Shown one piece after another: positions 18,875 through 27,247 of a stretch of DNA of 36,890 nucleotides. Origin of the DNA: Verrucomicrobiota bacterium (GTDB lineage Bacteria > Verrucomicrobiota > Verrucomicrobiia > Chthoniobacterales > UBA10450); assembly GCA_003219195.1 (NCBI GenBank), contig QHPX01000141.1, forward strand, positions 1 to 36,890, written 5' to 3'. Each line of letters opens with the position of its first letter. Within the stretch, counting starts at the first letter, position 1. The notes under the pieces are model-generated. The model had not been told where the DNA came from and searched no databases. It worked only from the letters and a program-made list of their open reading frames with translations. A program made the translations under genes and the position numbers.

Positions 18875-19345
18875 TTACTCCTTTTGCGCGGGTTCTTTTT
18901 TCCGCTGGCGTTTAAGCAAGGTGATTTGTTTTATGCGCGCGGAATCGGACGGGCTCCAGGTCGCGACGTCCGGATCGTCCTTGAAAGCATTGTGCACGAG
19001 GCGCCGTTCGTAGGAATTCATCGGCTCGAGCTGTAAGGAACGGCCAGTAATGCGAACGCGCTCCGCCAATTCGCGGACGCGCTGCACAATGCGGTCTTCG
19101 CGCATGGAGCGGTAAAGCTCGCAATCGACGATCACTTTCGCCGCGTCCCGGTCCTTCGTTTGTAACAGCCGGTTGAGAAGAAACGTGATGGCTTCGAGTG
19201 TTTCGCCGTCGCGCCCGATCAGGCGCCGGCTTTCCTCAGTGTAAATTTGCAGAACCAGGTTGCCCGCCTCGTTCTGCGACTCCTCGATTTGCACGACAAA
19301 ACCGAGATAGCCGAGGATGGTGTCGAGTAATTCCTTCGGTGTCAT
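18875..19345 (-). CDS. jag: Jag/SpoIIIJ-associated RNA-binding protein (KH + R3H)
   Basis: A 156-residue RNA-binding protein. The start at ATG 19345 (MTPKELLDTILGYLGF) overlaps the yidC stop by four bases (ATGA). A KH domain covers about 1-75, with the GRDGETL nucleotide-binding loop (LIGRDGETLEAITFLLNRLL). An R3H domain follows at about 90-140, with the diagnostic ELAERVRITGRSLQLEPMNSYERRLVH. Such proteins are coded beside YidC in most bacteria and bind RNA; their role in envelope biogenesis is not settled. The last residues are Lys/Glu-rich. The gene ends the rnpA-yidD-yidC-jag group. Confidence 0.93.
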   Translation of the reverse strand: MTPKELLDTILGYLGFVVQIEESQNEAGNLVLQIYTEESRRLIGRDGETLEAITFLLNRLLQTKDRDAAKVIVDCELYRSMREDRIVQRVRELAERVRITGRSLQLEPMNSYERRLVHNAFKDDPDVATWSPSDSARIKQITLLKRQRKKEPAQKE

Positions 19346-21069
19346 CGGTTTTTTCGTTTCGCGGCGACCGAACGCTTTTCGAGCGTTGGCGCGGGTTGCC
19401 TTTTGTTCTGATAAAATTGCAAGATGCTGAAAAGATTCTGCGTCGTGTAATACAATGCCAGAGCGGCAGCAAAATTGTAGCAGATAAATAAAAAGATGAG
19501 CGGCGTGAACATCATCACCCGGCGCTGGGTGGCATCGCCGGTCTTGGGCGTCATTTGCATCAGCCAAATTTGCGTCGCGGCCATGCAGAGGGGGATAATG
19601 TTGATCGGCCAGCCGAGTACGGGCAGATGCGCAACCGTGTCCGGTTGGGAAAGATCGCGCACCCAGAGAAATTTTGCGTTTCGCAATTCCACCGCCTGGC
19701 CGAGCATTTTAAACAGGCCGAAAAAGATCGGAATTTGAATCACCATCGGCAAACAGCCGCCGACCGGATTGATGCCGTACTCCTTGTAAAGCTTCATCAC
19801 CTCCTGGTTCATGCGGGTGGGATCATCTTTGTATTTCTCGCGCAGCTCCTGCATTTTCGGCGAGAGCGCAGACATCTGGCGCATGGAACGGTTCGCTTTG
19901 TTTTGGATCGGCCAGAGCACAAGCTTGATGATGGTGGTAAGAGCGAGAATGGCGGCCGCGTAATTTCCGAGCAGGCCGTGCAACGAGTTCATAAAATTAA
20001 GCAGAAACTGGCAGACGATCTTGAACATGCCGAAGTCCATGATCTCGGCTTCGTTGTGCTCGAGTTGCGCGAGCCGATGGTAAAGCTTCGGGCCGGTGTA
20101 GATCTCAAACCGCGCGCTGTAAGTTTGTCCGGGCTGTAATTGAAAGCCGGGCATGCCCAGCGCGCCTTCGATTTCGAAGCTTTTTTGATCCGGCCAGCGC
20201 GCGATTTCGAAACGACGAGCCCAGACGCCGTTCGCCTTGGCCGTGAGCGGCGCGATCAACGTGGTAAAAAACTGATTGCTCACCGCAACCCATTCCGCGC
20301 CCGCGACATTTTGCTGGTAAAAGGGTTGCGCGGTACGCTGACCCACACCAAAAAATCCGCTGCCGCCTCCGAACCAGCCGACATCGATGCCTTTTGCCTT
20401 TCCATCGATGCACCAGACGAGTCGGGTGTAGGAAGGGTAATCTTTCGGATGAATTGAAGCAGCACCTCCAAGCGCGACAAAGTAGCCGGGGTTCGCGTAG
20501 GGCGCGGCGCCGCCATTCTCAAGATCGACATCGAGCTCGGCGACGAAGTTGTCTTTTGCTTCCGCGGACCTTTGGAAGAAAAACTTTTTTCGAATCGTGA
20601 CGCGCTCGGCCAGCGTGCGCTCGAATCGTATAACATCCCCTTCCCGCGCGATTTTGTATTCCGGCAAGAGCGGAGCGGCGGGATTGTCGATGATTGCGCC
20701 GATCGGCAAGCGGTCGGAAGAATTCAAGGTCACGTGCGCATTCTGTTCCGCCTTGTGATTGAGCAAAATCGCCTCGGCGATGCCGCCGCCGCGATTTGTA
20801 AGACGGAGCTCAACGTCGGAATTGCGGAGCGTCTCAACCGCTTCTTGAAACGCTGGAATTGTTTCCGCCGCTACTGCCGCCGCCTCAGGCGCCGGAGAGG
20901 CAGATGATGGAGGCGCGCTAGGCGCGATTACTGGAGTCGACGAAACTGGCGCGGCAGTTGTTCCGGGCGCGGCGAGCGGTTTTGGCCGGATCTGCTTCGC
21001 GAGATAAACTTCCCACAAAACCAGGCCGACCACGCAAAGTATAACGGCAATCCACGCGGTTCGATCCAT
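19342..21069 (-). CDS. yidC: Membrane protein insertase YidC
   Basis: A 575-residue insertase that places proteins into the inner membrane, alone or with SecYEG. The N-terminal anchor (TAWIAVILCVVGLVLWEVYLA) precedes an Ala/Pro-rich linker and a periplasmic beta-domain (about 75-340), as in Gram-negative YidC. The insertase core follows: FNMSLHGLLGNYAAAILALTTIIKLVLWP, the coiled cytoplasmic loop with NKANRSMRQMSALSPKMQELREKYKDD, then GGCLPMVIQIPIFFGLFKML and the final two membrane segments with PLIFLFICYNFAAALALYY. It lies 17 bp after yidD and overlaps jag by 4 bp, so these are one operon. Confidence 0.96.
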   Translation of the reverse strand: MDRTAWIAVILCVVGLVLWEVYLAKQIRPKPLAAPGTTAAPVSSTPVIAPSAPPSSASPAPEAAAVAAETIPAFQEAVETLRNSDVELRLTNRGGGIAEAILLNHKAEQNAHVTLNSSDRLPIGAIIDNPAAPLLPEYKIAREGDVIRFERTLAERVTIRKKFFFQRSAEAKDNFVAELDVDLENGGAAPYANPGYFVALGGAASIHPKDYPSYTRLVWCIDGKAKGIDVGWFGGGSGFFGVGQRTAQPFYQQNVAGAEWVAVSNQFFTTLIAPLTAKANGVWARRFEIARWPDQKSFEIEGALGMPGFQLQPGQTYSARFEIYTGPKLYHRLAQLEHNEAEIMDFGMFKIVCQFLLNFMNSLHGLLGNYAAAILALTTIIKLVLWPIQNKANRSMRQMSALSPKMQELREKYKDDPTRMNQEVMKLYKEYGINPVGGCLPMVIQIPIFFGLFKMLGQAVELRNAKFLWVRDLSQPDTVAHLPVLGWPINIIPLCMAATQIWLMQMTPKTGDATQRRVMMFTPLIFLFICYNFAAALALYYTTQNLFSILQFYQNKRQPAPTLEKRSVAAKRKNR

Positions 21070-21086
21070 AAAAATTGTCGCCCTGG

Positions 21087-21359
21087 CTATTCACAAACGA
21101 GCGGATCAGTCGCGTAATTACGGGAAGTGCGAGGCGGCACCGGATCGCACCCGCAACCGCCCCAGGGTTGACATCGTACGATTCGTTTTGATCCCAGCCA
21201 GATCCCCTGGCAAAAGCCATGCGTTTTCACTGCTTCCAAAAGATAGGCTGAGCACGTCGGTTCGAATCGACAACCAGAACCGGGCCCGCCGATTAAGGAC
21301 AAGAGCGGCGAAAGCGTGCATTGATAGATGCGAATAAAAGCGCGAACCAGCCGGAGCAT
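21087..21359 (-). CDS. yidD: Membrane protein insertion efficiency factor YidD
   Basis: A small membrane-associated protein of the YidD family, about 90 residues from the ATG at 21359, which helps insert proteins made with YidC. It shows the family core [38 protein letters not shown] and [17 protein letters not shown] with its conserved Cys residues. The start shares a base with the rnpA stop (TGATG), which implies translational coupling. A further ATG at 21401 in frame would read back into rnpA. Confidence 0.93.
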   Translation of the reverse strand: MLRLVRAFIRIYQCTLSPLLSLIGGPGSGCRFEPTCSAYLLEAVKTHGFCQGIWLGSKRIVRCQPWGGCGCDPVPPRTSRNYATDPLVCE

Positions 21360-21724
21360 CAGGACGCTAGAATAAAAGCGCGCTTTGCCAGACGCAACCA
21401 TTCATCTTCTAACTGGCGATAACTTGCGTGCGCTGCGTTCGCTCGCGCAATCGTCACTATCCACTTTGCATCGACAATCTCTTGCTGGTGGTCGCGCACG
21501 ATCTCGCGCAGGCGACGACGCACCCGGTTGCGCACAACCGCGCTACCAAGCCGACGTCCCGTGACGAAGCCGGCGCGGAAACCGTGAAATTCTTCCGCCG
21601 CGAGCACGCCAAGAATCAGCAGCCCGCCATGATGGGCGCGGCCTTCTCGACGGACGCGCTCGAATTCAGACGCGCGGGTCAACCGCCGGCTTTTTGGAAA
21701 CGAAAGCGAACGGCGCACCGGCAT
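21359..21724 (-). CDS. rnpA: Ribonuclease P protein component
   Basis: A 121-residue basic protein that supports the catalytic RNA of RNase P in maturing tRNA 5' ends. It begins [24 protein letters not shown], with the usual rnpA opening. The signature RNR motif is present as [22 protein letters not shown]. The length is normal for the family. It is the first gene of the rnpA-yidD-yidC-jag group. The ribosomal L34 gene (rpmH), which usually lies directly upstream, was not found here. A TGTCGATCTT motif copy begins 7 bp ahead of the start codon. Confidence 0.95.
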   Translation of the reverse strand: MPVRRSLSFPKSRRLTRASEFERVRREGRAHHGGLLILGVLAAEEFHGFRAGFVTGRRLGSAVVRNRVRRRLREIVRDHQQEIVDAKWIVTIARANAAHASYRQLEDEWLRLAKRAFILAS

Positions 21725-21731
21725 ATCAAAT

Positions 21732-21741
21732 TGTCGATCTT
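21732..21741 (+). repeat. TGTCGATCTT motif copy just upstream of rnpA
   Basis: Intergenic exact copy of the 10-mer, 7 bp from the rnpA start codon. See the finding for all copies. Confidence 0.7.
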
Positions 21742-21850
21742 GCGATGATGCCGCAGTTACGACAATGCGCGAAGATCGCAGTACAGTAAGAGCCTTCCCG
21801 CGATCAGTGCGCAGGAGGACTTTACGAAAGCTAAAACCGCTCCCGGAAAA

Positions 21851-22087
21851 TTATGGACCGGGTGTGGAAGTTGTGGTCGTGGTCGATTCGGTCTTTGTCT
21901 CGCTGCTGGGCGAAGAGGTGGTATTGATTGTCGTGTTCGACTCCGTCCTGCTCGAAGTGGCAGGAGATGGATTGACGATCGTGGTGTTGCTTTCCTTCTT
22001 CTCCGCAGGCGGGTTCACCGTAGTTTCCTTTTGCTCACAAGCCACAAGCAAAGCCGCGCCCGCCAAAATGCAGATGCATTTTTTCAT
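21851..22087 (-). CDS. Small Thr/Ser-rich lipoprotein
   Basis: A 78-residue lipoprotein. The start at ATG 22087 gives MKKCICILAGAALLVACEQK, with lipobox LVAC and Cys near residue 17 as the lipid-attachment site. The mature part is a low-complexity Ser/Thr/Asn/Glu-rich chain (SNTTIVNPSPATSSRTESNTT...TTTTTSTPGP) with no recognisable domain. It lies next to a second short lipoprotein whose first 20 residues are almost the same, so the two are probably a recent duplication. It may act as a spacer at the envelope; function unknown. A longer start at 22123 is possible in frame but would bury the lipobox. Confidence 0.75.
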   Translation of the reverse strand: MKKCICILAGAALLVACEQKETTVNPPAEKKESNTTIVNPSPATSSRTESNTTINTTSSPSSETKTESTTTTTSTPGP

Positions 22088-22123
22088 AGATTGAAAAACC
22101 GAATTCTTCACTGAGTGATTCAA

Positions 22124-22303
22124 TTACGGTGTCGGCGAAGGCGATTCCATGGGAGTCGTAGTCGTCGTCGTTTCCGTTGGAGTCGTGGCCGTAGTCGTTT
22201 CGGGTGACGCTGTCGGACTTGCGGCCGGCGCAGTGGTTTCGGTTTTCTGTTCACAAGCCGCGAGGAGCGCGGCGCCAGCCAGAATGCAGATGTATTTCTT
22301 CAT
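22124..22303 (-). CDS. Tiny Thr/Pro-rich lipoprotein, paralogue of its neighbour
   Basis: A 59-residue protein read by hand on the minus strand: MKKYICILAGAALLAACEQK followed by a Thr/Pro/Ala-rich tail ending PMESPSPTP. The lipobox is LAAC. Its signal peptide differs from that of the downstream gene (21851-22087) at only two or three residues, whereas the tails have diverged. The two genes run in the same direction with a short gap, so they may be expressed together. No known domain. It was too short to stand out among longer frames, but the repeated signal peptide and lipobox argue that it is real. Confidence 0.7.
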   Translation of the reverse strand: MKKYICILAGAALLAACEQKTETTAPAASPTASPETTTATTPTETTTTTTPMESPSPTP

Positions 22304-22377
22304 AGGTTTAGATTGCGAGGCCCAATATTGAGTTAATGATGAATCGGAGCAAGCTTCCTTTTCGGCCTTACATCAAA

Positions 22378-23475
22378 TCAAAACGGTGGCTCGAATGGCA
22401 ATCCATGCGCATCGGCCACCGCGCGACAGGTCAGCTTCCCGTCGCGGGTGTTGATTCCGCCCGCCAAGGCGGGTTGCTCCTTACAGGCTCCCTCTAAACC
22501 GAAATCGGCGAGCAACTCCACATACCGATAAGTCACGTTGGTGAGCGCCTGAGTAGCGGTGCGGGCGTAGGCGGCCGGCATATTCGCCACGCAATAATGA
22601 GTGACGCCTTCCTCGACATAAACCGGATTGAGATGCGTGGTCGCCCGCGAAGTTTCCGCGCAGCCTCCTTGATCGATGGAAATATCAACCAGCACGCTGC
22701 CGCGTTTCATTTTTCGCAACATCGCACGCGTGATCAGTTTCGGCGCTTTCGCCCCGGGCAGCAACACGGCGCCGATGAGCAAATCGCAATCCGGCATCAA
22801 TTCCTGCAGGTTCGCTTCGCTCGAATAAAGCGTGTTCGTAGCGGCCATCGCGAGATCGAGAAAACGCAGTCGTTCAAGATCGATATCGAGAATGATCACG
22901 TCGGCGCCGAGACCAGTGGCCATGCGGGCCGCGTTCACGCCAGAAGTTCCACCACCGACCACCACGACACGACCAGGCAAAACGCCGGGGACACCGCCAA
23001 GCAGCACGCCGCTGCCGCCGTTATATCTTGCCAGAAAATTCGCGCCCATCACTACCGACATGCGCCCCGCGATCTCGCTCATCGGTTCGAGCAATGGCAA
23101 ACGATTCCCGACCTGGATCGTTTCATAAGCAACACCGGTCACACCCGATTTCAGCAGAGCTTCGGTGAGCGCTTTGCTCGCGGCGAGATGCAAATAAGTG
23201 AAAAGAATCTGGCCTTTTCGCAAAAGTGGAAATTCGGATTCCAACGGTTCTTTCACTTTCACGATCATGTCGGCGCGCGCGAAAACGTCTTTCGCAAGAT
23301 CGACAATCTCCGCGCCCGCTTTGACGTATTCTTCATCAGGATAGCCGGAGCCAACGCCCGCGCCTTTTTCCACGAGCACCGAATGCTCACGCCGAACCAA
23401 TTGCCCCGCGGCCGAGGGTAGCAGCGCAACGCGTTGTTCCTGCTCCTTAATTTCCTTCGGAACGCCGATGATCAT
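22378..23475 (-). CDS. ald: Alanine dehydrogenase
   Basis: A 365-residue enzyme that converts L-alanine to pyruvate and ammonium with NAD+. It starts [20 protein letters not shown], the standard beginning, with Arg15 in the substrate site. KVKEP carries Lys about 75 and FTYLHLAAS carries His96, both substrate-site residues in characterised Ald proteins. The NAD-binding motif is [17 protein letters not shown], followed by [11 protein letters not shown] with the acidic ribose-binding residue. The late [33 protein letters not shown] is diagnostic. Length is close to the usual 370. No neighbour explains its regulation; it separates the lipoproteins from the YqgE/AlgH gene. Confidence 0.96.
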   Translation of the reverse strand: MIIGVPKEIKEQEQRVALLPSAAGQLVRREHSVLVEKGAGVGSGYPDEEYVKAGAEIVDLAKDVFARADMIVKVKEPLESEFPLLRKGQILFTYLHLAASKALTEALLKSGVTGVAYETIQVGNRLPLLEPMSEIAGRMSVVMGANFLARYNGGSGVLLGGVPGVLPGRVVVVGGGTSGVNAARMATGLGADVIILDIDLERLRFLDLAMAATNTLYSSEANLQELMPDCDLLIGAVLLPGAKAPKLITRAMLRKMKRGSVLVDISIDQGGCAETSRATTHLNPVYVEEGVTHYCVANMPAAYARTATQALTNVTYRYVELLADFGLEGACKEQPALAGGINTRDGKLTCRAVADAHGLPFEPPF

Positions 23476-23530
23476 TGATCAGTGATAGGTGACCAGTGAC
23501 GAGTGACAAGCTAAAACAAATCGAAGCAAA
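23476..23530. repeat. GTGAC word repeats between ald and the YqgE gene
   Basis: The gap is filled with GTGAC/AGTGA words (cagtgataggtgaccagtgacgagtgac). The arrangement is a low-complexity, partly inverted cluster of the kind seen elsewhere in the window. Confidence 0.45.
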
Positions 23531-23542
23531 TGCGACGCGTCA

Positions 23543-24103
23543 CTAATTGAGTGACGGGTCATCCGGAGCAACCGCCAGCATTTTATACCAGGGCCCCAGA
23601 CCGCGCATGATGTCGAACCAAAGTTTTGGCAAACGATCGGGTTCCAGGACGGAGCGACTAGGTTTTTGCAGCAGCCATGCTTTTTGCTTGAGCTCGGCCT
23701 CAAGCTGTCCCGCCTCCCAGCCCGCGTAACCGACAAATGCGCAGATTGACGCGAGATTCTGATCTGCCTCTTCGTTCGCTTCCTTCAAGCCGACATTGTG
23801 ATTGAGCTTAAGCCCTTTGCCTTTTTGCCACTCGAACGCCGCAAACATCAGTTGATCCTTCCCAACCGGTCCGCCGAGAAAGACCGGCACGTCAGCGAGA
23901 CCATTGGGCGGCGTCTCGCTCACTAAATCGGCCACCTGTTTATCGAGCGGCCGATTGATGATCACTCCCAGCGCACCGTCGCTTGGATCATGCGCAGAAA
24001 TAAAAAGCACCGCGCGCCGAAAATTGGGGTCGAGCATGTTAGGATGAGCGACGAGCAACGAGCCAGCCAGGCTCGGTGACGTTTCGCCGTGCAGATTACG
24101 CAT
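23543..24103 (-). CDS. YqgE/AlgH family protein
   Basis: A 186-residue protein of the UPF0301 (YqgE/AlgH) family, which has been linked to alginate regulation in Pseudomonas but has no settled biochemical role. The family blocks are present: LAGSLLVAHPNMLDPNFRRAVLFISAHD, GALGVIINRPLDKQVADLV, VFLGGPVGKDQLMFA, and FVGYAGWEAGQLEAEL. No signal peptide; likely cytoplasmic. The length is normal. It is followed on the same strand by ald after a 67-bp gap with word repeats, so co-transcription is possible. Start at ATG 24103; no clear Shine-Dalgarno seen. Confidence 0.92.
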   Translation of the reverse strand: MRNLHGETSPSLAGSLLVAHPNMLDPNFRRAVLFISAHDPSDGALGVIINRPLDKQVADLVSETPPNGLADVPVFLGGPVGKDQLMFAAFEWQKGKGLKLNHNVGLKEANEEADQNLASICAFVGYAGWEAGQLEAELKQKAWLLQKPSRSVLEPDRLPKLWFDIMRGLGPWYKMLAVAPDDPSLN

Positions 24104-24228
24104 ACAAAACTAGAACGCTCGAAGCAGGTTTATGCAAGCTCCACTAGTATTGCTCTCATCGTCTCGCTGAAATGCGGCCGCGCAGCCCAAAAGATCGACC
24201 CGCTTCGCGCCAAAGGCAGCCGATTCAA

Positions 24229-24519
24229 TCAATCAGCTGGGTCGCCCAGCTTCTTCTCTTTGTCATCGAGTGCCGATCGCCAGTTGCGGTTGAAGGAGCT
24301 GCCCGGTGACGCCGGGTTTGGCGACAAGTTCTTTGCAAACCTGGCCGGCCTTCGCATAAGTTCACGCAAAATTTTGTTGCGACGGCCCGTAAGCTCGATT
24401 ACTAGCACCGAAGTTTTCCAAGATTGTTCTGGGGGGAACAGCCGCCCTTCACGTCCATCGGGCGTGGGGGGCGGTACTTTTTTCGGGTGAAAAGAAAACG
24501 CCCGACGTTCAACTTTCAA
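24229..24519 (-). CDS. Possible small basic protein (hypothetical)
   Basis: A frame of 96 codons on the minus strand, in the 422-bp gap between the YqgE and DUF4230 genes. The part from about residue 30 onward (VLVIELTGRRNKILRELMRR, then ARFAKNLSPNP and WRSALDDKEKKLGD) has normal-looking composition. The first 30 residues are Pro/Arg-rich and may not be translated; a GTG at 24408 would begin right at VLVIELT. No family is recognised. The opposite strand is also open here, so this may be chance. No Shine-Dalgarno was found. Confidence 0.3.
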   Translation of the reverse strand: MKVERRAFSFHPKKVPPPTPDGREGRLFPPEQSWKTSVLVIELTGRRNKILRELMRRPARFAKNLSPNPASPGSSFNRNWRSALDDKEKKLGDPAD

Positions 24520-24525
24520 CGCTCA

Positions 24526-25206
24526 ATGTCGAAGTCAGCAGAGTCGGGACGATTTTCGTGGCCGATCGCGTTCACGTTCCTCGGGCTCATCATCGCCGCT
24601 GTTGTCATCATCGTTTTCTTGCGTCTGGAGAGCTGGCCGGCGCGAACGGCGGCGCAAGGCACGACCGAACTGGAAAGACTTGGCAGGGATCTGCGGTCGG
24701 CTTTTATCGACGTCGCGCATTTGCAACCGCGCATCACGATTAATAATCGCGTTTATCTGGAACAAAGCATACCTACGAGCGAACTCGTGATTCTTTCCCG
24801 CCGAATCGAAGTGGAGCATGAGTTGTTGCACTCCTGGGTGGGAAGCGCAAAGCGCGTAAAACTTCACGGCACTTTTACGGTCAAAGCTGGCTTTGATTTG
24901 CGGCAGGACCTGGCTGTCGACATCGGTGCGGACGAAATTGTCGTGCAGTTGCCGCACGCTCAATTGCTCGGCGTGGAGCAGGAGCGCGTGGATGTGCTCG
25001 CATTTGAAAATGGTTTTTGGAACCGCATTTCCGCAAACGATGTCCAAAACGAATTGTCAATCTTGCCGCAACTCGCCCGGGAAAAAGCGGCCGAAAGCAA
25101 TTTGCCCTCGGAAGCCGAAGATGCATTACAGAAGCAACTCCACGAGCGCATTCACACGCGCCAACCGCTCAGACTTGTTTTCACGAGCTCGACCAAAACC
25201 GATTAG
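24526..25206 (+). CDS. DUF4230 domain membrane protein
   Basis: A 226-residue protein, starting at ATG 24526, with one N-terminal membrane segment (WPIAFTFLGLIIAAVVIIVFL). The following region has the DUF4230 pattern: a SELVILSRRIEVEHEL strand pair, then KLHGTFTVKAGFDLRQDL, IGADEIVVQLPHAQLLGVE, and a helical C-terminal part rich in Ala/Glu (LAREKAAESNLPSEAEDALQKQLHERI). DUF4230 proteins are widespread membrane-anchored proteins of unknown function. The start upstream at 24424 is possible in frame but its translation is Arg-rich. The AsmA-like gene follows 88 bp later on the same strand, so both may form an operon. Confidence 0.78.
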   Translation: MSKSAESGRFSWPIAFTFLGLIIAAVVIIVFLRLESWPARTAAQGTTELERLGRDLRSAFIDVAHLQPRITINNRVYLEQSIPTSELVILSRRIEVEHELLHSWVGSAKRVKLHGTFTVKAGFDLRQDLAVDIGADEIVVQLPHAQLLGVEQERVDVLAFENGFWNRISANDVQNELSILPQLAREKAAESNLPSEAEDALQKQLHERIHTRQPLRLVFTSSTKTD

Positions 25207-25294
25207 CGCCGCCGGAATTGCCTAGTCGTCAGGCCTGCCGGGCCGAGAAGAGCTTCCCCCGGGGAAACTTTGCCGCTAAAGCAATGAATCACCA

Positions 25295-27247
25295 GTGGCA
25301 TTCACGAATCGACTTTTATTGGCCATGCTGCTGAGCGTTCTCGCTCTGCTATTTGCCATCTGGTTTTCGCCACCGGCTGTCTCGAATGGCCTTCGCATGT
25401 GGATCTGGTGGAGAGCGCGGCAGCAAGGTCTCACGGTCAAAATCGACATAATAGATGCGCCCTTCTTGCGTCCGGTGGTGCTGCGCGGATTTCACATGGC
25501 CAGCGCGCGTGATTCGGCGTTTCACATCGAGGTGAACGCAGTTCGGGCAACAGTCGGTTTGAGTCTCAAAGCCATTGTGATGCACAGGAGCGAGCGGGCG
25601 ATTCGAACTCTCTCGACTGAAGGATTGCGTCTGGAGATCCACCGCAGCAACCCCGCAGGAATATCGCTGACGGAGAGCGGCTGGGCGACTTTGCAAAAGT
25701 TGCTCCCAGGCAGTCTCGACCTCGGGCGCTTCGATTTGCGCGTCGAAGATGGATCCGCTGTGATCTTGTTGCGGAATGTTTCTCTTTCCGCGAGCGAAAT
25801 AGATGCCGGGCGCTTCAGCGCGGACGAGGTCACAATCGCATCGCCGTGGTTTCGCCAAACTTTTTCGCATCTGCGCGGAGCAACAAAATGGGAGGATAAT
25901 CGTCTGACGCTTGCCGGTCTCAGCCTGACCCGCGGCCTCGACTTGCCATCGGTCACCGCCGACTTGTCGCGCCTCGGCAAAAAAACCGTCGGACTCGACT
26001 TCGATGTGGAGGTGTTCGGCGGAAAAATTCGCGCCAGTATTTCAAATGAATGGCGCCCTCATGTTTCAAATTGGAACATGATGGGGTCGGCCGCAGATAT
26101 TTCTCTCGCGCAAACCTCGGAAGCGATCGGATTGACCGATCACGCGGGCGGCGTGCTCCACGCTTGCAAGTTTACTTTTCGAGGCGATCCGCGCGACGTG
26201 ACGCACGCGACCGCGTCGCTATGGACTGAGGTCACCGGTCTCACTTGGCGGGATCGCGCGGCAGACGTGATTATGCTCGGCGCCGCACTCTACAATCGAC
26301 AGGTCGAAGTCGAGCAAATCTACATAAAGCAAAAAAACAATCAGCTCACCTTGCGCGGCGAGGCGTCATTTCCCACCACTTCGTCGGATTGGCTCAAGCC
26401 CGATTTTCGCGGCGATATCTCGGCGTCGATCAGTAATCTCGGCGATTTCGCCGGTCTCTTTGGCGCCAATCCTGGCGATTTCGCGGGAGAGATCGCGGTC
26501 GAGGGAATTATCAATGCCCGCGAACGTAAAATTGGCGGACATCTTACTGCTACCGGTTCTGCGCTCACGCTCTTCAAAGCTCCGATCGACCTGTTGACGG
26601 CCCGGATAAATGTGAAACTGACACAGCTTGAGATTGAAGAATTGAAATTGGAACGCGGTAAAGATTTTCTGAACGCGCAAGGCGAGATCGACATGTCGCA
26701 TGAGCACGCTTCTCGTGGAACGCTCGCGCTCTCCGTCCGTAGCCTTTCCGATTATGCACCAAACCCGCTGTTTTCATCTTCACTCGGCTTGCGGCTAATT
26801 TTCCAGGGTCGCACCGCTTCCATCGATTCACTGCAGGTGCACGATGGGCCAATCGAGATTGCGTTCAATGGCACAATCGACTTTACCGATCTCCAAAATG
26901 TCGGAATCACCCTTGTTCCAAGCCAGGTGCTGTTCGATCTCAGTTGGCTGTCCGCCGTCGATTGTGTAAACGCGTTGCAATTCTTTCCAGTCGGAAACGC
27001 GGCGGAGCCTTTGTCGGCAATTGAAAAGATCGATTTGCATGGCGACGCACGTTCTGGCCATTGGAGCGTTGCATTAAAGAAAGATGCGGGCCCGGGTGAA
27101 AAAGATGCAATTTGCGCCGCGCCGGCCGGCCGCTCACTTAAGATTGGAGTTCGCGACAGAGGCGCGCCTGAGTTTGGCCAGGCCGCGCTTCGAGCTTTCC
27201 ACTATGGCGATCGGCAATCGCTCAGCTTTTCGCTGGATCGACCATAA
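25295..27247 (+). CDS. AsmA/TamB-like membrane-anchored protein
   Basis: A 650-residue protein with an N-terminal anchor (LLLAMLLSVLALLFAIWF) followed by repeated beta-strands of the AsmA/DUF748 kind. Examples are LRGFHMASARDSAFHIEVNAVRATVGL, LRLEIHRSNP, ITLTEs-type strands, GFHTEVTGL-like loops and FAGEIAVEGIINARERKIGGHLTATG. Such proteins carry lipids or act as chaperones between the two membranes; this one is unassigned. The start is GTG at 25295; an ATG at 25325 would cut into the anchor. The last 50 residues look less ordered than the rest, so a late frameshift cannot be excluded. The end overlaps the convergent dnaE by 26 bp. It is distinct from the TamB-like gene in the window. Confidence 0.72.
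   Translation: MAFTNRLLLAMLLSVLALLFAIWFSPPAVSNGLRMWIWWRARQQGLTVKIDIIDAPFLRPVVLRGFHMASARDSAFHIEVNAVRATVGLSLKAIVMHRSERAIRTLSTEGLRLEIHRSNPAGISLTESGWATLQKLLPGSLDLGRFDLRVEDGSAVILLRNVSLSASEIDAGRFSADEVTIASPWFRQTFSHLRGATKWEDNRLTLAGLSLTRGLDLPSVTADLSRLGKKTVGLDFDVEVFGGKIRASISNEWRPHVSNWNMMGSAADISLAQTSEAIGLTDHAGGVLHACKFTFRGDPRDVTHATASLWTEVTGLTWRDRAADVIMLGAALYNRQVEVEQIYIKQKNNQLTLRGEASFPTTSSDWLKPDFRGDISASISNLGDFAGLFGANPGDFAGEIAVEGIINARERKIGGHLTATGSALTLFKAPIDLLTARINVKLTQLEIEELKLERGKDFLNAQGEIDMSHEHASRGTLALSVRSLSDYAPNPLFSSSLGLRLIFQGRTASIDSLQVHDGPIEIAFNGTIDFTDLQNVGITLVPSQVLFDLSWLSAVDCVNALQFFPVGNAAEPLSAIEKIDLHGDARSGHWSVALKKDAGPGEKDAICAAPAGRSLKIGVRDRGAPEFGQAALRAFHYGDRQSLSFSLDRP

Noticed and set aside
25245-25262. 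The palindrome TTCCCCCGGGGAA before the AsmA-like gene
   Set aside because: Short, without a T-tract or neighbouring copy; not enough for a terminator or operator call.
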